A stretch of DNA of 64,000 nt from Improbicoccus pseudotrichonymphae (GTDB lineage: Bacteria > Bacillota > Clostridia > Oscillospirales > Acutalibacteraceae), in assembly GCA_036322855.1 (NCBI GenBank), contig AP027924.1:1-64000 (forward strand), given 5' to 3'. The notes beneath the pieces were generated by a model that saw nothing but the letters and a program-made list of their open reading frames with translations, did no database searches and was not told the origin of the DNA. Positions within the stretch are counted from its first letter, which is position 1; every line of letters begins with the position of its first letter. Positions 15,457-24,405 of the stretch are shown in pieces. The position numbers were made by a program, and so were the translations under genes.

Positions 15457-16537
15457 AAATAAAAATAGCAAGAAAATTAGTAAAAATAATAAGATAATAT
15501 CTTCTATTTTGGCTATTACTATGTGTTGTCAGTCTTTTGTCGGGGCCAATCCAAATTCGGACAATAGGGAATTTGTTTCGGATGATGGCATTGATAATAG
15601 TCCGGCTGCAGATAGGTCTGAAGAAGACGATGGAGTAAAAGACATCAAAAGCAAAGGAAACAATAGTTCGAGTTTAATAAGAAATAGTTTAGATGCTCTT
15701 TTAGTTGCTGCTATGGGCAGTTGGTGGTTTTATGGAACTAAAAATAAGTCTGAAAAAAGTGTATTAAAAGAAAAAAATGAAAAAATACAACAATTAGAGC
15801 TCAAGCGCGAAGAATCAGAGAAAGAGAAAGCAGCTTTGCGAAAAGAAATAGAAGAATCAAATCAACAGTCATCAGAAACAAATAAAAAAATGCAAAAATT
15901 AGAACAACAGTACGAAAAATTAGGGGAAGATAAATCAAATTTGCGAAAAGAAATAGAAGAATTAAATAAACAGTTATCAGAAATAAATGGAAAAGCGCAA
16001 CTATTAGAAGACCAGTTAGAAGACCAGCGCAAAAAATTAGAGGAAGATAAAGCAAATTTGCAAAAAGAAATGGAAGATTCAAATCAACAACCAAGTGAAC
16101 GAATGCAACAATTAGAACAACTAGAACAACAGTGCGCAGAATTAAAGAAAGAGAAAGCAGCTTTGCAAAAAGAAATTGATAATCATAATCGTTTTACTTT
16201 TATGACGATTTCGGAACTAAATGGTGCAAAGAGAGAAATAAAAGCATATTATGGCAAAAAATATTTTACTTGCAATGTGGGGGAACTGGAAGTAAAATTT
16301 CAAGGAAATGATAAAAAATATTTTCGCAACTTGGGTGAAGCATATTTATCTGACTTCTCAAGTCCGTCACGTACTACTAATGATTTATTATTTTTTCGAA
16401 GATCTACTGTTAAAATATTTGAAGTTATTGAAAAATCTCAAGATAAAATTAACGAATTAAGTGAATATTCTAAATTTCTTTTAGGATTGATAAAGGGGGG
16501 GGAGGGAAAACTACGACAGAATTTTAGGCAAAGATGA
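15428..16537 (+). CDS. M2: modular membrane protein with long coiled coil, 3' frameshifted
   Basis: The function is unknown. The body of 369 residues starts like M1 and has the signal-like segment IISSILAITMCCQSFVGA. An acidic linker and a hydrophobic span (LDALLVAAMGSWWFYG) followed by basic residues come next. Then about 150 residues of heptad-rich Glu/Lys/Gln coiled coil lead to a domain beginning GKKYF. The frame ends shortly after a G8 tract at 16495-16502. The next frame continues uninterrupted to 16754 with NYDRILGKDEFEAIETAYDLL and VGFLISEELLDGGFIKIV, matching the end of M1. Loss of one G would join them into a protein of about 440 residues. AGGGGG lies 8 bases before the ATG. Confidence 0.8.
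   Translation: MKKESNGIGENKNSKKISKNNKIISSILAITMCCQSFVGANPNSDNREFVSDDGIDNSPAADRSEEDDGVKDIKSKGNNSSSLIRNSLDALLVAAMGSWWFYGTKNKSEKSVLKEKNEKIQQLELKREESEKEKAALRKEIEESNQQSSETNKKMQKLEQQYEKLGEDKSNLRKEIEELNKQLSEINGKAQLLEDQLEDQRKKLEEDKANLQKEMEDSNQQPSERMQQLEQLEQQCAELKKEKAALQKEIDNHNRFTFMTISELNGAKREIKAYYGKKYFTCNVGELEVKFQGNDKKYFRNLGEAYLSDFSSPSRTTNDLLFFRRSTVKIFEVIEKSQDKINELSEYSKFLLGLIKGGEGKLRQNFRQR
16495..16502 (+). repeat. G8 homopolymer tract in M2
   Basis: Eight Gs where the M2 coding frame and its conserved C-terminal continuation are one base apart. G7 would restore the long protein. It is either a second slippage switch or a recent inactivating (or sequencing) indel. Confidence 0.85.
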
Positions 16538-16754
16538 ATTTGAAGCAATTGAGACAGCATATGATCTTTTGCGTAAGGATTACAAAAACATGAGGATTAA
16601 TTCTGATTTTCGTCTTGTCAATGTTGCTTTTTTGGTTCCACGAAGTATCCTAAATATTTCTCCTCATACGATGGTCGGGTTTTTAATTTCCGAAGAATTG
16701 TTGGATGGCGGGTTTATAAAGATCGTACGCACTTTAAAACCACTTTTCTATTAA
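16503..16754 (+). pseudogene. Out-of-frame C-terminal continuation of M2
   Basis: This encodes the missing C-terminal part of the M2 body, ending IVRTLKPLFY. It has no start or ribosome site of its own. The similarity of SEELLDGGFI to SEELAELFIEQI in M1 shows that it belongs to M2. Confidence 0.75.
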
Positions 16755-16992
16755 AATTATGTTTGATTTATCTGTGTTGTAGTCGATTAGGATGTATTCG
16801 TCCTTGATCTTGATTATATTCGACTTAGGATTTTATTTAGATTTCTTTTTATAAAATTAAAATTTTTATAAAAATTAATTTTGTGTGATTCGGATCTCCG
16901 TGCTTATGGTAAGAAAGTCTGTAATTAAGAAATTTTCAGTTAATCGATTATAAAAATTGTTTTTTTGGAGAAGATAATCCGGAGGGATTATT

Positions 16993-18534
16993 TTGTTTGA
17001 CTTTTTCAAAAAAATATCGAAGCACTATATGCAAGATAGCAGAGATCATATTGATAGGACTGAAAAAATTCGGATTTCAAGTTCTTTGGATAAAATTTTG
17101 GATTTTTTTAGAAATGAATTTGATCAAAGCGCAGATCTTGTTGTAAGAGAAATCAGAATAGCTAATTTGAAAGCCGCGGTTATTATTGTTGATGGGCTTA
17201 TCGATAAAAATACATTCTCTATAAATGTTCTCAAAGTCATTATGAATAAAAAATTCTTAAATGATTTGAATGTAAGTAATCAAACGCCAGAAAAAATTTT
17301 TGAAACCATGAGAGATGATCTTGTTGCTTTTCCTGATCAGATAGAAGTTTTTACGTATGAAGATGCTTTAAATTTGGTTACGTGCGGTTTTGCTCTTGTG
17401 GCACTGGATGGTTCCGATAAAATTTTAGCTCTTGGTGTGCAGGGGTATTTTGTCAGGGGTTTAGCAGAGCCTACGGCAGAAAAATCTCAGCGTGGTTGCA
17501 GAGAAGGTTTCATAGAAGCTATCAGGGTAAATATGACCATGATCAGAAGAAGAATAAGAAGCCCTAAATTAAAATTCGAAAATTTAATATTGGGTTCTAT
17601 AAGTCAAACTTATGTTTCCATGTGTTACCTGACAAGTATGGCGGATACAAAAATTATCGAAGAAATTAAAAAGAGACTGAGTTCGGTCGATATAGAAACA
17701 ATAACAACGGCTGGGTGTATTTCTCCTTTTTTAGAAGCCGAAAATGATCTTTCTTTATTCAGCAGCGTAGGATTTTCCGAACGTCCAGATACCGTATGCG
17801 GTAAAATCTCTGAAGGCAGAGTTGCGATTTTAATAGATGGAATTCCGACTGTTTTAATTGTTCCTTATTTGTTTGTAGAAAATTTCCAAAACATAGACGA
17901 CTATGCCCTAAGACCTTATTTTGCAAGTTTTAACAGGATTCTCAAATTTTTTTCTTTTTTGGTTTCTATACTTTTACCGGGCATGTATGTTGCTCTTGGG
18001 ACTTTTAATCCTGAATTATTTCCCGGAGAAATTTTAAATAAAATAGCTCTTGCCACAGGTTCTACTCCATTTTCAATGATGACCGAAACACTTTTAATAC
18101 ATTTTATTTATGAAGTTGTAAGGGAGGCCGGTTTGAGATTACCTCAGACTCTTGCTCATGCCGTAAGTATAGTTGGAGGATTGGTCATAGGGCAAACCGC
18201 GATAGATTCAGGTTTAATTGGAGGCCCGACACTCATGATAGTTGCATTAACGGCAATATCTTCATATGTAATTCCAAATCTCTATGAACCAATCACATTT
18301 TTACGTCTGATTTTTATAATTTCCGGCGGCATATTGGGGATATGGGGCATTATGATGTTTTTTACAGCTATGTTAATAAATATATGTTCTAAAACGAATT
18401 TTGGCATACCTTTTACAGCTCCTATCGCCCCATTTGATATTTTTGGCATGAGGGATGTATTTTTACGGTTCAGTTGGAAAATACTTTCTAAAAAAGAAAA
18501 TAATATTCAATCTATGCCCGGAACTAAAATATAA
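16993..18534 (+). CDS. gerAA: Spore germination receptor A subunit (GerA/GerKA family)
   Basis: The A subunit of a nutrient germinant receptor in the spore inner membrane. The 513-residue protein has a soluble N-terminal half (DRTEKIRISSSLDKILDFF, the family opening) and a C-terminal membrane half with several hydrophobic spans from about residue 310. Family segments include PFSMMTETLLIHFIYEVVRE and GLRLPQTLAHAVSIVGGLVI. The TTG start at 16993 has GGAGGG six bases upstream. It forms a tight operon with the B and C subunits. Which Ger paralogue (GerA, GerB or GerK) cannot be told, so the symbol is generic. It would be expected under the forespore sigma G; I did not identify that promoter. Confidence 0.92.
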   Translation: MFDFFKKISKHYMQDSRDHIDRTEKIRISSSLDKILDFFRNEFDQSADLVVREIRIANLKAAVIIVDGLIDKNTFSINVLKVIMNKKFLNDLNVSNQTPEKIFETMRDDLVAFPDQIEVFTYEDALNLVTCGFALVALDGSDKILALGVQGYFVRGLAEPTAEKSQRGCREGFIEAIRVNMTMIRRRIRSPKLKFENLILGSISQTYVSMCYLTSMADTKIIEEIKKRLSSVDIETITTAGCISPFLEAENDLSLFSSVGFSERPDTVCGKISEGRVAILIDGIPTVLIVPYLFVENFQNIDDYALRPYFASFNRILKFFSFLVSILLPGMYVALGTFNPELFPGEILNKIALATGSTPFSMMTETLLIHFIYEVVREAGLRLPQTLAHAVSIVGGLVIGQTAIDSGLIGGPTLMIVALTAISSYVIPNLYEPITFLRLIFIISGGILGIWGIMMFFTAMLINICSKTNFGIPFTAPIAPFDIFGMRDVFLRFSWKILSKKENNIQSMPGTKI

Positions 18535-18546
18535 AACGAGGGCTTT

Positions 18547-19632
18547 ATGCTTAAAGAAAAAATAATAACATCGTCTCAATTATTTTGTCTTCTTTTGATA
18601 AGCAAAATTGTCATAAGTATTACTTTTGGTCCGGCTATTATAGGCAAACAAGATTTTTGGGATTATATAATTTCCTCGATTATATCTTATTTTATTACTT
18701 TTATTATGGTAATTCCGGTTTATTTTTTGCATAAAATCAATCCGGAAGCAGATGGACCAATATTTTATACAAAAAAAGTTTTTGGCGATTTCTCCCGTAT
18801 TTTTGTAATTTTTTATGCTTTTTATTTTACGCTGGTTTGCCTTCATCTTCTTTTTGTTTTTAAAAATTTTATCGAAAATGTAATGAACCCACCAATATCT
18901 TTTTCTCTGTTATTAATAATTTTGATAATTTTGACATGTTACGGTGCGTACAAAGGTATAGAAGGTATCGCGCGTGCCGGTTCTATAATTATTTTTTTCA
19001 TGTTTATATCAATAATTTTTCTGGGTTTCTCGTTATTTAAAAATTTAGATTATACTAATTTTAAACCATTTTTTTATAACGGTATCGAAGAAACCAAAAG
19101 CGGAATAATATTTTTTCTCTCGAGAAGTTCATGTATATCAGCTATGTTATTTCTTTTTCATTCGGTGAAAGGCGATTTAAAAAAAGGAATTTTCATATGG
19201 AATACTATTTTTTACTTGCTAATAATAACAACCATAATTTTTGTTATAGGCTCATTGGGTGATTTTGCAAAAACAAGACTATTTCCGGTTTATAGCGCGT
19301 CAAGCATAACCAAAGTTTTAAGTTTGGAAAATCTTGATTCGATTTATTTGGGATTATGGGTTTGTGGGATTTTCATAAAACTTTCACTTTTTATTAACCT
19401 TTTATCCGAGTGTGTGAAAGAAGTTTTTAATCAAAAAAATAATAGAACAAACATACCATTTTTATGTATTTTTTTAATATTCCTAAGCGTGTTTTTAAAA
19501 GTATCTAATCTTTTCAGCGGAATATTCAGTATTAACTTTTTGTTCGTGCTTACATTAATAGCGTCTTTCTTGATACCTTTGTTTCTGTTGATGTGTTATT
19601 TATTTAAAAATAGGGCGATCAAAAAAGTATGA
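18547..19632 (+). CDS. gerAB: Spore germination receptor B subunit (GerAB/GerKB family)
   Basis: An integral membrane protein of 361 residues with about ten hydrophobic segments, of the APC-like GerAB family thought to bind the germinant. Early landmarks are ITSSQLFCLLLISKIVISIT and GKQDFWDYIISSI; CYGAYKGIEGIARAGSI is the characteristic middle segment. The ATG follows the A subunit by 12 bases with GAGGG in between, and the stop overlaps the C-subunit start (ATGA). Confidence 0.92.
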   Translation: MLKEKIITSSQLFCLLLISKIVISITFGPAIIGKQDFWDYIISSIISYFITFIMVIPVYFLHKINPEADGPIFYTKKVFGDFSRIFVIFYAFYFTLVCLHLLFVFKNFIENVMNPPISFSLLLIILIILTCYGAYKGIEGIARAGSIIIFFMFISIIFLGFSLFKNLDYTNFKPFFYNGIEETKSGIIFFLSRSSCISAMLFLFHSVKGDLKKGIFIWNTIFYLLIITTIIFVIGSLGDFAKTRLFPVYSASSITKVLSLENLDSIYLGLWVCGIFIKLSLFINLLSECVKEVFNQKNNRTNIPFLCIFLIFLSVFLKVSNLFSGIFSINFLFVLTLIASFLIPLFLLMCYLFKNRAIKKV

Positions 19633-20690
19633 AGAAAAACTTTTTCATAAAGTTATTTATATTACTAATTATTTTTGTCCCGTTTTTCTTCGGATTTGCA
19701 GAGAAAAAACAATTGCATGAAAAACTAATGATAAAAGGGATAGGGATTGACTATAAAGAAAATAAATATTTTGTAACCGTTCAAGCGTTGGATTTTAAAA
19801 ATCCGTCCGGCGAAAAACAACCAAGTATAAAAGTTTTGAAAATAGACGATGATTCCGTAGGTCAAGCCCTTGATAAGATACCGGAATTAACCGGATTGAA
19901 ACCCTTATTTTCTCAAAATTTGATAATAATAATAGGAAAAAACGCAGCAGATGCTGGTCTTAGTAATTTTATGGATTTTTTTATAAGATATTACGAAAAT
20001 AGACTAAACGTAAAAACAAGAATGGCACAAAATACAGCGGCCGAGGTTTTTGATGTAAAATTTAACGACAAGCCGGTCACGGCCGAAATTTTAAAATCTC
20101 TAACAAACGAAAATTCAGACGTCGATGTTTTGGAATTAAATCGTGATTTAACAGACAAATTAAGCGATCCTGTTTTGCCGGTTATTTCCATCGATAAAGA
20201 AAACGTAGTCTGCGAACAAGTCGCAATATTTAGAGATGACAAACTTGTATGTATTTTGGACCAAAATGAAACCATGAGTTTTAAAATTCTTAAAAGTAAG
20301 TCTGATGTAGGTGTTATTAAAATAGAAAATGCAGACGCTGTATGTTCGATCAAAAAAACAGAAACCAAAATTTCACTTCATTATAGTGACCAAAAACCTA
20401 AATTCGAAATAAATTCCGAAATTTATGTTGATATTATAGAAAAAAACAAAGGCAACATAAACAAAGAGGAACTTAAGATTAAAATCGAAGAAAAATTAAG
20501 TTCTAATATTAAAAATTTATTGATTAAAATATTGAATTTAGAGTGCGACCCTTTTAAATTTGGAAAAATTCTAAGAAATAAACATCCGATTTATTTCAAA
20601 GAAATAGAAGATAATTGGAAAAAAATGCTTCCGAGTTTGATTTTTGATTTGAAATTAGGAATAAATTTAAAATTTATAAAATTTTATTAA
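19629..20690 (+). CDS. gerAC: Spore germination receptor C subunit (GerAC family) lacking a lipobox
   Basis: GerAC proteins are normally lipoproteins on the outer face of the spore inner membrane. This 353-residue protein has the family core (KGIGIDYKENKYFVTVQALD, DIIEKNKGNINKEELK) and an N-terminal hydrophobic segment. The expected lipobox cysteine before the conserved start (usually GCWD) is replaced by FFFGFAEKKQLHEK. It would therefore stay as an uncleaved anchor or be secreted rather than lipid-modified. It overlaps gerAB by 4 bases and is followed by a hairpin. Confidence 0.9.
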   Translation: MKKNFFIKLFILLIIFVPFFFGFAEKKQLHEKLMIKGIGIDYKENKYFVTVQALDFKNPSGEKQPSIKVLKIDDDSVGQALDKIPELTGLKPLFSQNLIIIIGKNAADAGLSNFMDFFIRYYENRLNVKTRMAQNTAAEVFDVKFNDKPVTAEILKSLTNENSDVDVLELNRDLTDKLSDPVLPVISIDKENVVCEQVAIFRDDKLVCILDQNETMSFKILKSKSDVGVIKIENADAVCSIKKTETKISLHYSDQKPKFEINSEIYVDIIEKNKGNINKEELKIKIEEKLSSNIKNLLIKILNLECDPFKFGKILRNKHPIYFKEIEDNWKKMLPSLIFDLKLGINLKFIKFY

Positions 20691-20691
20691 A

Positions 20692-20725
20692 AAAATCACT
20701 TTCTTTTCTAAAGAAAGTGATTTAA
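20692..20725 (+). terminator. Hairpin after the ger operon
   Basis: AATCACTTTCTTT and AAAGAAAGTGATT form a strong stem with a 4-base loop immediately after the gerAC stop. The downstream T-run is weak, so it may work partly as an mRNA 3' end. Confidence 0.6.
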
Positions 20726-21084
20726 GAATGAGTTTTTTAAGAATGAACTTTATATAAAAACAGAAACTTAAAAACAGAAACTTAAAATTATATGTGGTTT
20801 AAAATAAAAGAAGAGATGCGAAGCATTTTAATGCGACACTGGGTTTCACCCGTTTCTTCTATTAGGTTCCTCCCTAAACTTCGTCTTTTCTAAAGATTAA
20901 AAATCAAAAAAATCCTCACATACGCAAAGTATGTTCCGGTGTTTTTTGATTTATTTTTAAAAATACTCGTTTGGAAGAAATCTAAAGAAATGGGTGAAAG
21001 AGAAATAAATTTTAATATATTTAATTTAAATACTTAGAGATAAAATTTTATAAATATTATTTTAAAATTATTTTTATTATCTTA
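20726..21084. other. M3 upstream block with expanded stem-loop
   Basis: It contains a shortened copy of the shared M upstream block (GATGCGAAGCATTTTAATGC) and the stem TTTCACCCGTTTCTT (20844-20858) / AAGAAATGGGTGAAA (20985-20999). Where M1 and M5 have a 5-base loop, here about 126 bases lie between the arms. That insert is nearly the same as the one at 47714-47840. No gene is visible. Confidence 0.7.
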
Positions 21085-21112
21085 TTGACAGCAAAATTCA
21101 AAATGCTATGAT
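21085..21112 (+). promoter_or_regulatory. M3 promoter
   Basis: TTGACA at 21085-21090 and TATGAT at 21107-21112 with a 16-base spacer. The spacer is identical to that of M2; the -10 box has one mismatch. Confidence 0.8.
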
Positions 21113-21143
21113 TAATTTTATCAGCACTTTTGGAGGTAAAATT

Positions 21144-22184
21144 GTGAAAAATAAACTCATCAAATCTCTTATGAATTCTCTCAATTCGAGAGAGAGAGAG
21201 GTCTCTCAGGGAGATCTCTCTATGAAAAAAGAAAGCAATGGAATAGGTGAAAATAAAAATAGCAAGAAGATTAGTAAAAATAATAAGATAATTTCCTCTA
21301 TCTTAGCTATTGTTATGTGTTGTCAGTCTTTTGTTGGGGCTGTTGAACCTTCTTTAAATACAAATAGTAGAGACAACGTTGTTGAATCAGTGTTGTCTCT
21401 ACTATCTGCAAATAATAATGCAAAAAATGATGAAAATAACGAAAGTAAAAATAAAAATAAAAGCTTTGTTGATAAATTTGCTAAAGGTTGTTATAATTTT
21501 TTTGCTGAAGTTTTTGCTGAAACTTGTTGTAAACTTTCTATTTTTTACGTAATGTCGCTTGTTGTTGGTATCACGGTTTGTTTTAGGAGTACTTTTGGGA
21601 ATGCTGTTAAAGTTTGTGGTCGAAGATATCGGATTTTTAAAATAGGTAATAGAAGAGACCAATTTGATGGTTTTGGATTTGAAAACTTACGTATTTCTCC
21701 TAAATATCCGGAATTTTTTTATGTACATGAAAGATCAAGCAAATCTAAAAAAGTATTTGCGAGAAAATTTGCAGATGGAACATTTGATCGTTCCGAACGT
21801 TCATTATTGTACGTAAGAGATTTAAATGTTGAATCTGATGGACCCAATAATAAGTTTAGTGATTATTCTAAATTTATTGTTGATATTTTTAGATGTAAAA
21901 AAATGGCGGGTTCTGAATATGATTCTTTTTCTAACGTTTTAAAAAGATATTTTAGCAAAAAAGGTATTGAAAGTGCAGAAGACATCATAATATATATTTT
22001 GTGTTTGTTGCATATAATTCAGGACCCAAATTTTTATTTAACTGAGCTTAAATTTGAAATAACAATCGCAGATGTAGAATATCGCAAAAGAAAACATGTA
22101 TATTTAAGAATAAGACTCCCTATTCCTCTGGAATTGGCGGATAAAATAAATGAAGTGGCGTCGCTCCCAGATTTTAGATATTGA
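21144..22184 (+). CDS. M3: modular membrane protein with leader fused in frame
   Basis: The function is unknown. A GTG at 21144 with GGAGG seven bases upstream opens the leader (KNKLIKSLMNSLNSRERE). With six AG units it runs in frame into the body at 21222 (MKKESNGIGENKNSKK), giving 346 residues. A hydrophobic signal-like segment IISSILAIVMCCQSFVGA, a linker, a second hydrophobic span (FYVMSLVVGITVCF) and a basic stretch follow. The domain begins GRRYRIFKIGN and ends with FSDYSKFIVDIF ... LELADKINEVA, related to the ends of M1 and M2. There is no coiled coil. An internal start at 21222 with AGGGAG upstream is also possible, so two isoforms may exist. Confidence 0.8.
   Translation: MKNKLIKSLMNSLNSREREVSQGDLSMKKESNGIGENKNSKKISKNNKIISSILAIVMCCQSFVGAVEPSLNTNSRDNVVESVLSLLSANNNAKNDENNESKNKNKSFVDKFAKGCYNFFAEVFAETCCKLSIFYVMSLVVGITVCFRSTFGNAVKVCGRRYRIFKIGNRRDQFDGFGFENLRISPKYPEFFYVHERSSKSKKVFARKFADGTFDRSERSLLYVRDLNVESDGPNNKFSDYSKFIVDIFRCKKMAGSEYDSFSNVLKRYFSKKGIESAEDIIIYILCLLHIIQDPNFYLTELKFEITIADVEYRKRKHVYLRIRLPIPLELADKINEVASLPDFRY
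21188..21200 (+). repeat. (AG)6 dinucleotide tract of M3
   Basis: The shortest tract in the family. The 33 bases from the tract to the body ATG keep the leader in frame. Confidence 0.9.
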
Positions 22185-22196
22185 CAAATATTCTGA

Positions 22197-22232
22197 AAAT
22201 AAATAAATTCCTTAAAGGTGAATTTATTTTAT
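22197..22232 (+). terminator. AT-rich hairpin after M3
   Basis: AAATAAATTC and GAATTTATTT pair across a nine-base loop, followed by TTATAAG. It could be a weak terminator. Confidence 0.4.
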
Positions 22233-22249
22233 AAGAAAAAGAGGGATGC

Positions 22250-22804
22250 ATGTTTTCGATTAAAAAATTAAAGTTCAACCCGGTTTATTTTTGTCTCTTG
22301 TTTTCGATGGTGCAGATTTTATTTTTTGTTTCAAGTTTTTTTTCAATCAATACGAATTGCAGTAGAGAAAATAGTTGTATTTCAATTACTCCTTTCATGA
22401 TGGATTTTTATTCAAAAGGTATGCTTCCGGGAGCATTGCAAAGTTTTTTCTTGTTTTTTATTACCAATTTTGCTTTAAGTTTTTTGGGATTTTGGGCAAA
22501 TTACTGGACTTTTGGAGTTTTAGGAACGCTATTTTTTTCGTTTAATGCTCGCATTTTGGGTTTATTGGTTAATCTTTTTTCGCTTTTCAAATTTTGGCTT
22601 GCAGTTATTTTTATAATGTTGGAATTTCTGGCGTTATCTATTGCTAATTTTTCGGGTGTCTATTTCAGGCTCTGCAAAATAAACGACATGAACAAAAAAT
22701 ATAGAAATATATTCATAGTTATGATGGTAATTGCAGGTTTGCTTATTTTAGCTTCTTTTTTGGAAATCATAGTTATTAAAATTATTAAAATTTGGTATCT
22801 TTAG
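22250..22804 (+). CDS. Membrane protein, possible SpoIIM/DUF95 family
   Basis: A 184-residue protein with about five hydrophobic segments. FFITNFALSFLGFWANYWTF followed by NARILGLLVN resembles the N-x-x-x-A-x and N-G-x-x-L-G segments of the SpoIIM/DUF95 family. LEFLALSIANFSGVYF resembles the later E-x-x-A-I-x-I-A motif. In Bacillus SpoIIM belongs to the engulfment machinery with SpoIID and SpoIIP, which fits the sporulation genes nearby, but the match is by eye only. Its stop lies two bases before the ychF start. Confidence 0.6.
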   Translation: MFSIKKLKFNPVYFCLLFSMVQILFFVSSFFSINTNCSRENSCISITPFMMDFYSKGMLPGALQSFFLFFITNFALSFLGFWANYWTFGVLGTLFFSFNARILGLLVNLFSLFKFWLAVIFIMLEFLALSIANFSGVYFRLCKINDMNKKYRNIFIVMMVIAGLLILASFLEIIVIKIIKIWYL

Positions 22805-22806
22805 AA

Positions 22807-23901
22807 ATGAAAATAGGAATCGTTGGTTTGCCGAATGTCGGTAAAAGTGCTTTGTTTAATGCACTGACTAGTGTTATTGTTAAATCTGAGAATTATCCGT
22901 TTTGTACTATTGAACCCAATGTGAGTGTTGTAAAAGTACCGGACAATCGCCTTAAAAATCTGGCCAATATGTACAATACTGAAAAAGTTATAAATTCAAC
23001 TATAGAATTTATAGATATAGCCGGTATAGTCAAAGGAGCAAGTAAGGGCGAAGGTTTGGGAAATAAATTTCTGGCAAATATAAGAGAGGTTGATGCCATT
23101 GCACATGTTGTCAGATGTTTCGAAAGTTCGGACATAATACATGTGGATAACAGAGTTGATCCCATAAAAGATATTGAAACAATTAATTTTGAATTAATAT
23201 TGTCAGACATGGAATCTGTGAACAAAAAGATTAAAAAAATAGAAAAAGATTTAAAATCCAATAAAAAATTAGATGAAGATTTGAATTTTTGGCTGAGAAT
23301 GTTATCGGATTTAGAATTAGGAAAACCGGCTCGCATATTTGATTACAGTGAAAAAGAAAAAGAAATGGTTTCTGAATTGCCGTTATTAACGAATAAGTTG
23401 GTTATTTATGTAGCCAATGTAGATGAGAATTCTTTTTTAAAAAATGTAGAAAAAGATATTCGCTATCAAGAGGTAAAATCGGTTGCCGATATTGAAAATG
23501 CTAATGTTTTGCCCATATGTGCAGAGTTAGAATCTCAAATTGCTTCTTTCGATGACGATGAGAAAGTTAAATTTTATCAAGAAATGGGAATTAAATTTTC
23601 TGCATTAGAAAATTTCATAACCGTCTCTTACAAAATATTAAACCTTATATCTTTCATCACTGCGGGCCCAAAAGAAGTTAGGGCCTGGCCTATAATTAAA
23701 GGAACATCAGCCAAAGAAGCCGCAGGAGAAATTCATTCAGATATACAAAGAGGTTTTATAGCCGCGGAAGTTATAAGTTATGAGGATTTAATTAAAAGCG
23801 GTTCGATTGCATCAGCAAGATCGAACGGTCTTATAAGTCTTGAAGGTAAAGATTATTTAATAAAAGACGGCGATGTTGTTTTATTTAGATTCAATGTGTA
23901 A
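22807..23901 (+). CDS. ychF: Ribosome-associated ATPase YchF (OLA1 family)
   Basis: A TRAFAC-class P-loop protein that binds ribosomes and prefers ATP over GTP. G1 is GLPNVGKS (8-15), and G3 lies in the segment IEFIDIAGIVKGASKGEGLG. The nucleotide-specificity motif is NVDE instead of NKxD, as usual for YchF. The C-terminal TGS domain ends IKDGDVVLFRFNV. The frame is open to 22792, but ATG at 22807 gives 364 residues and the standard MKIGIVGLPNVGKS start. Confidence 0.95.
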   Translation: MKIGIVGLPNVGKSALFNALTSVIVKSENYPFCTIEPNVSVVKVPDNRLKNLANMYNTEKVINSTIEFIDIAGIVKGASKGEGLGNKFLANIREVDAIAHVVRCFESSDIIHVDNRVDPIKDIETINFELILSDMESVNKKIKKIEKDLKSNKKLDEDLNFWLRMLSDLELGKPARIFDYSEKEKEMVSELPLLTNKLVIYVANVDENSFLKNVEKDIRYQEVKSVADIENANVLPICAELESQIASFDDDEKVKFYQEMGIKFSALENFITVSYKILNLISFITAGPKEVRAWPIIKGTSAKEAAGEIHSDIQRGFIAAEVISYEDLIKSGSIASARSNGLISLEGKDYLIKDGDVVLFRFNV

Positions 23902-24038
23902 GTTTAAAATAAGACGGTTTTATTTTTTTAAAAAATTGTTTACTTTTTGAAAAAAATTATGTAGCATTGGCCAAGTTTTAAATTTGATTAATTCAAATTT
24001 AGGATGTTAGAAAATTATTAGATAAGGTGATTTGGTCT

Positions 24039-24380
24039 ATGGACAAATTTATTCCTCGAGGTTGTCATGACAATAAAGGAAAAGTTAACTTGAATTACGA
24101 TGGTATTGATTTGGTTGCAATGCTATCAGGTGATATCGATCACCATAGTACCCAAGAAATAAAAACATACATCGACGATGAAATTATTAAACGTAATCCG
24201 AGTTGTTTGGTTATCGATTTCAAGAACGTAAGATTTATGGACAGCTCTGGCATAGGTTTGGTTTTGGGGAGATATAAAAAACTTGGTTACAAAAATTCGC
24301 GCATTAGGATAATAAATATTCCAGAGAGATTATATAGAATTTTCAAAATTTCAGGCCTTAAAGTTTTAGGAATTTTATAA
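24039..24380 (+). CDS. spoIIAA: Anti-anti-sigma factor SpoIIAA
   Basis: A STAS-domain protein that releases sigma F from SpoIIAB in the forespore when unphosphorylated. The 113 residues contain LSGDIDHHST and the phosphorylation segment IDFKNVRFMDSSGIGLVLGR, with the target serine in DSSG. The frame opens at a GTG at 24027, but AAGGTG followed by nine bases points to ATG at 24039. It is the first gene of a three-gene spoIIA operon. Confidence 0.93.
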   Translation: MDKFIPRGCHDNKGKVNLNYDGIDLVAMLSGDIDHHSTQEIKTYIDDEIIKRNPSCLVIDFKNVRFMDSSGIGLVLGRYKKLGYKNSRIRIINIPERLYRIFKISGLKVLGIL

Positions 24381-24405
24381 AAAATAGGAGATTAAAGATT
24401 ATATT

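Noticed and set aside
20844..20999. Possible invertible promoter segment, because the insert appears in both orientations (M3 and M4)
   Set aside because: The whole upstream block is reversed along with the insert, and no recombinase gene is nearby. Orientation follows the block, so inversion of the segment alone is not supported.
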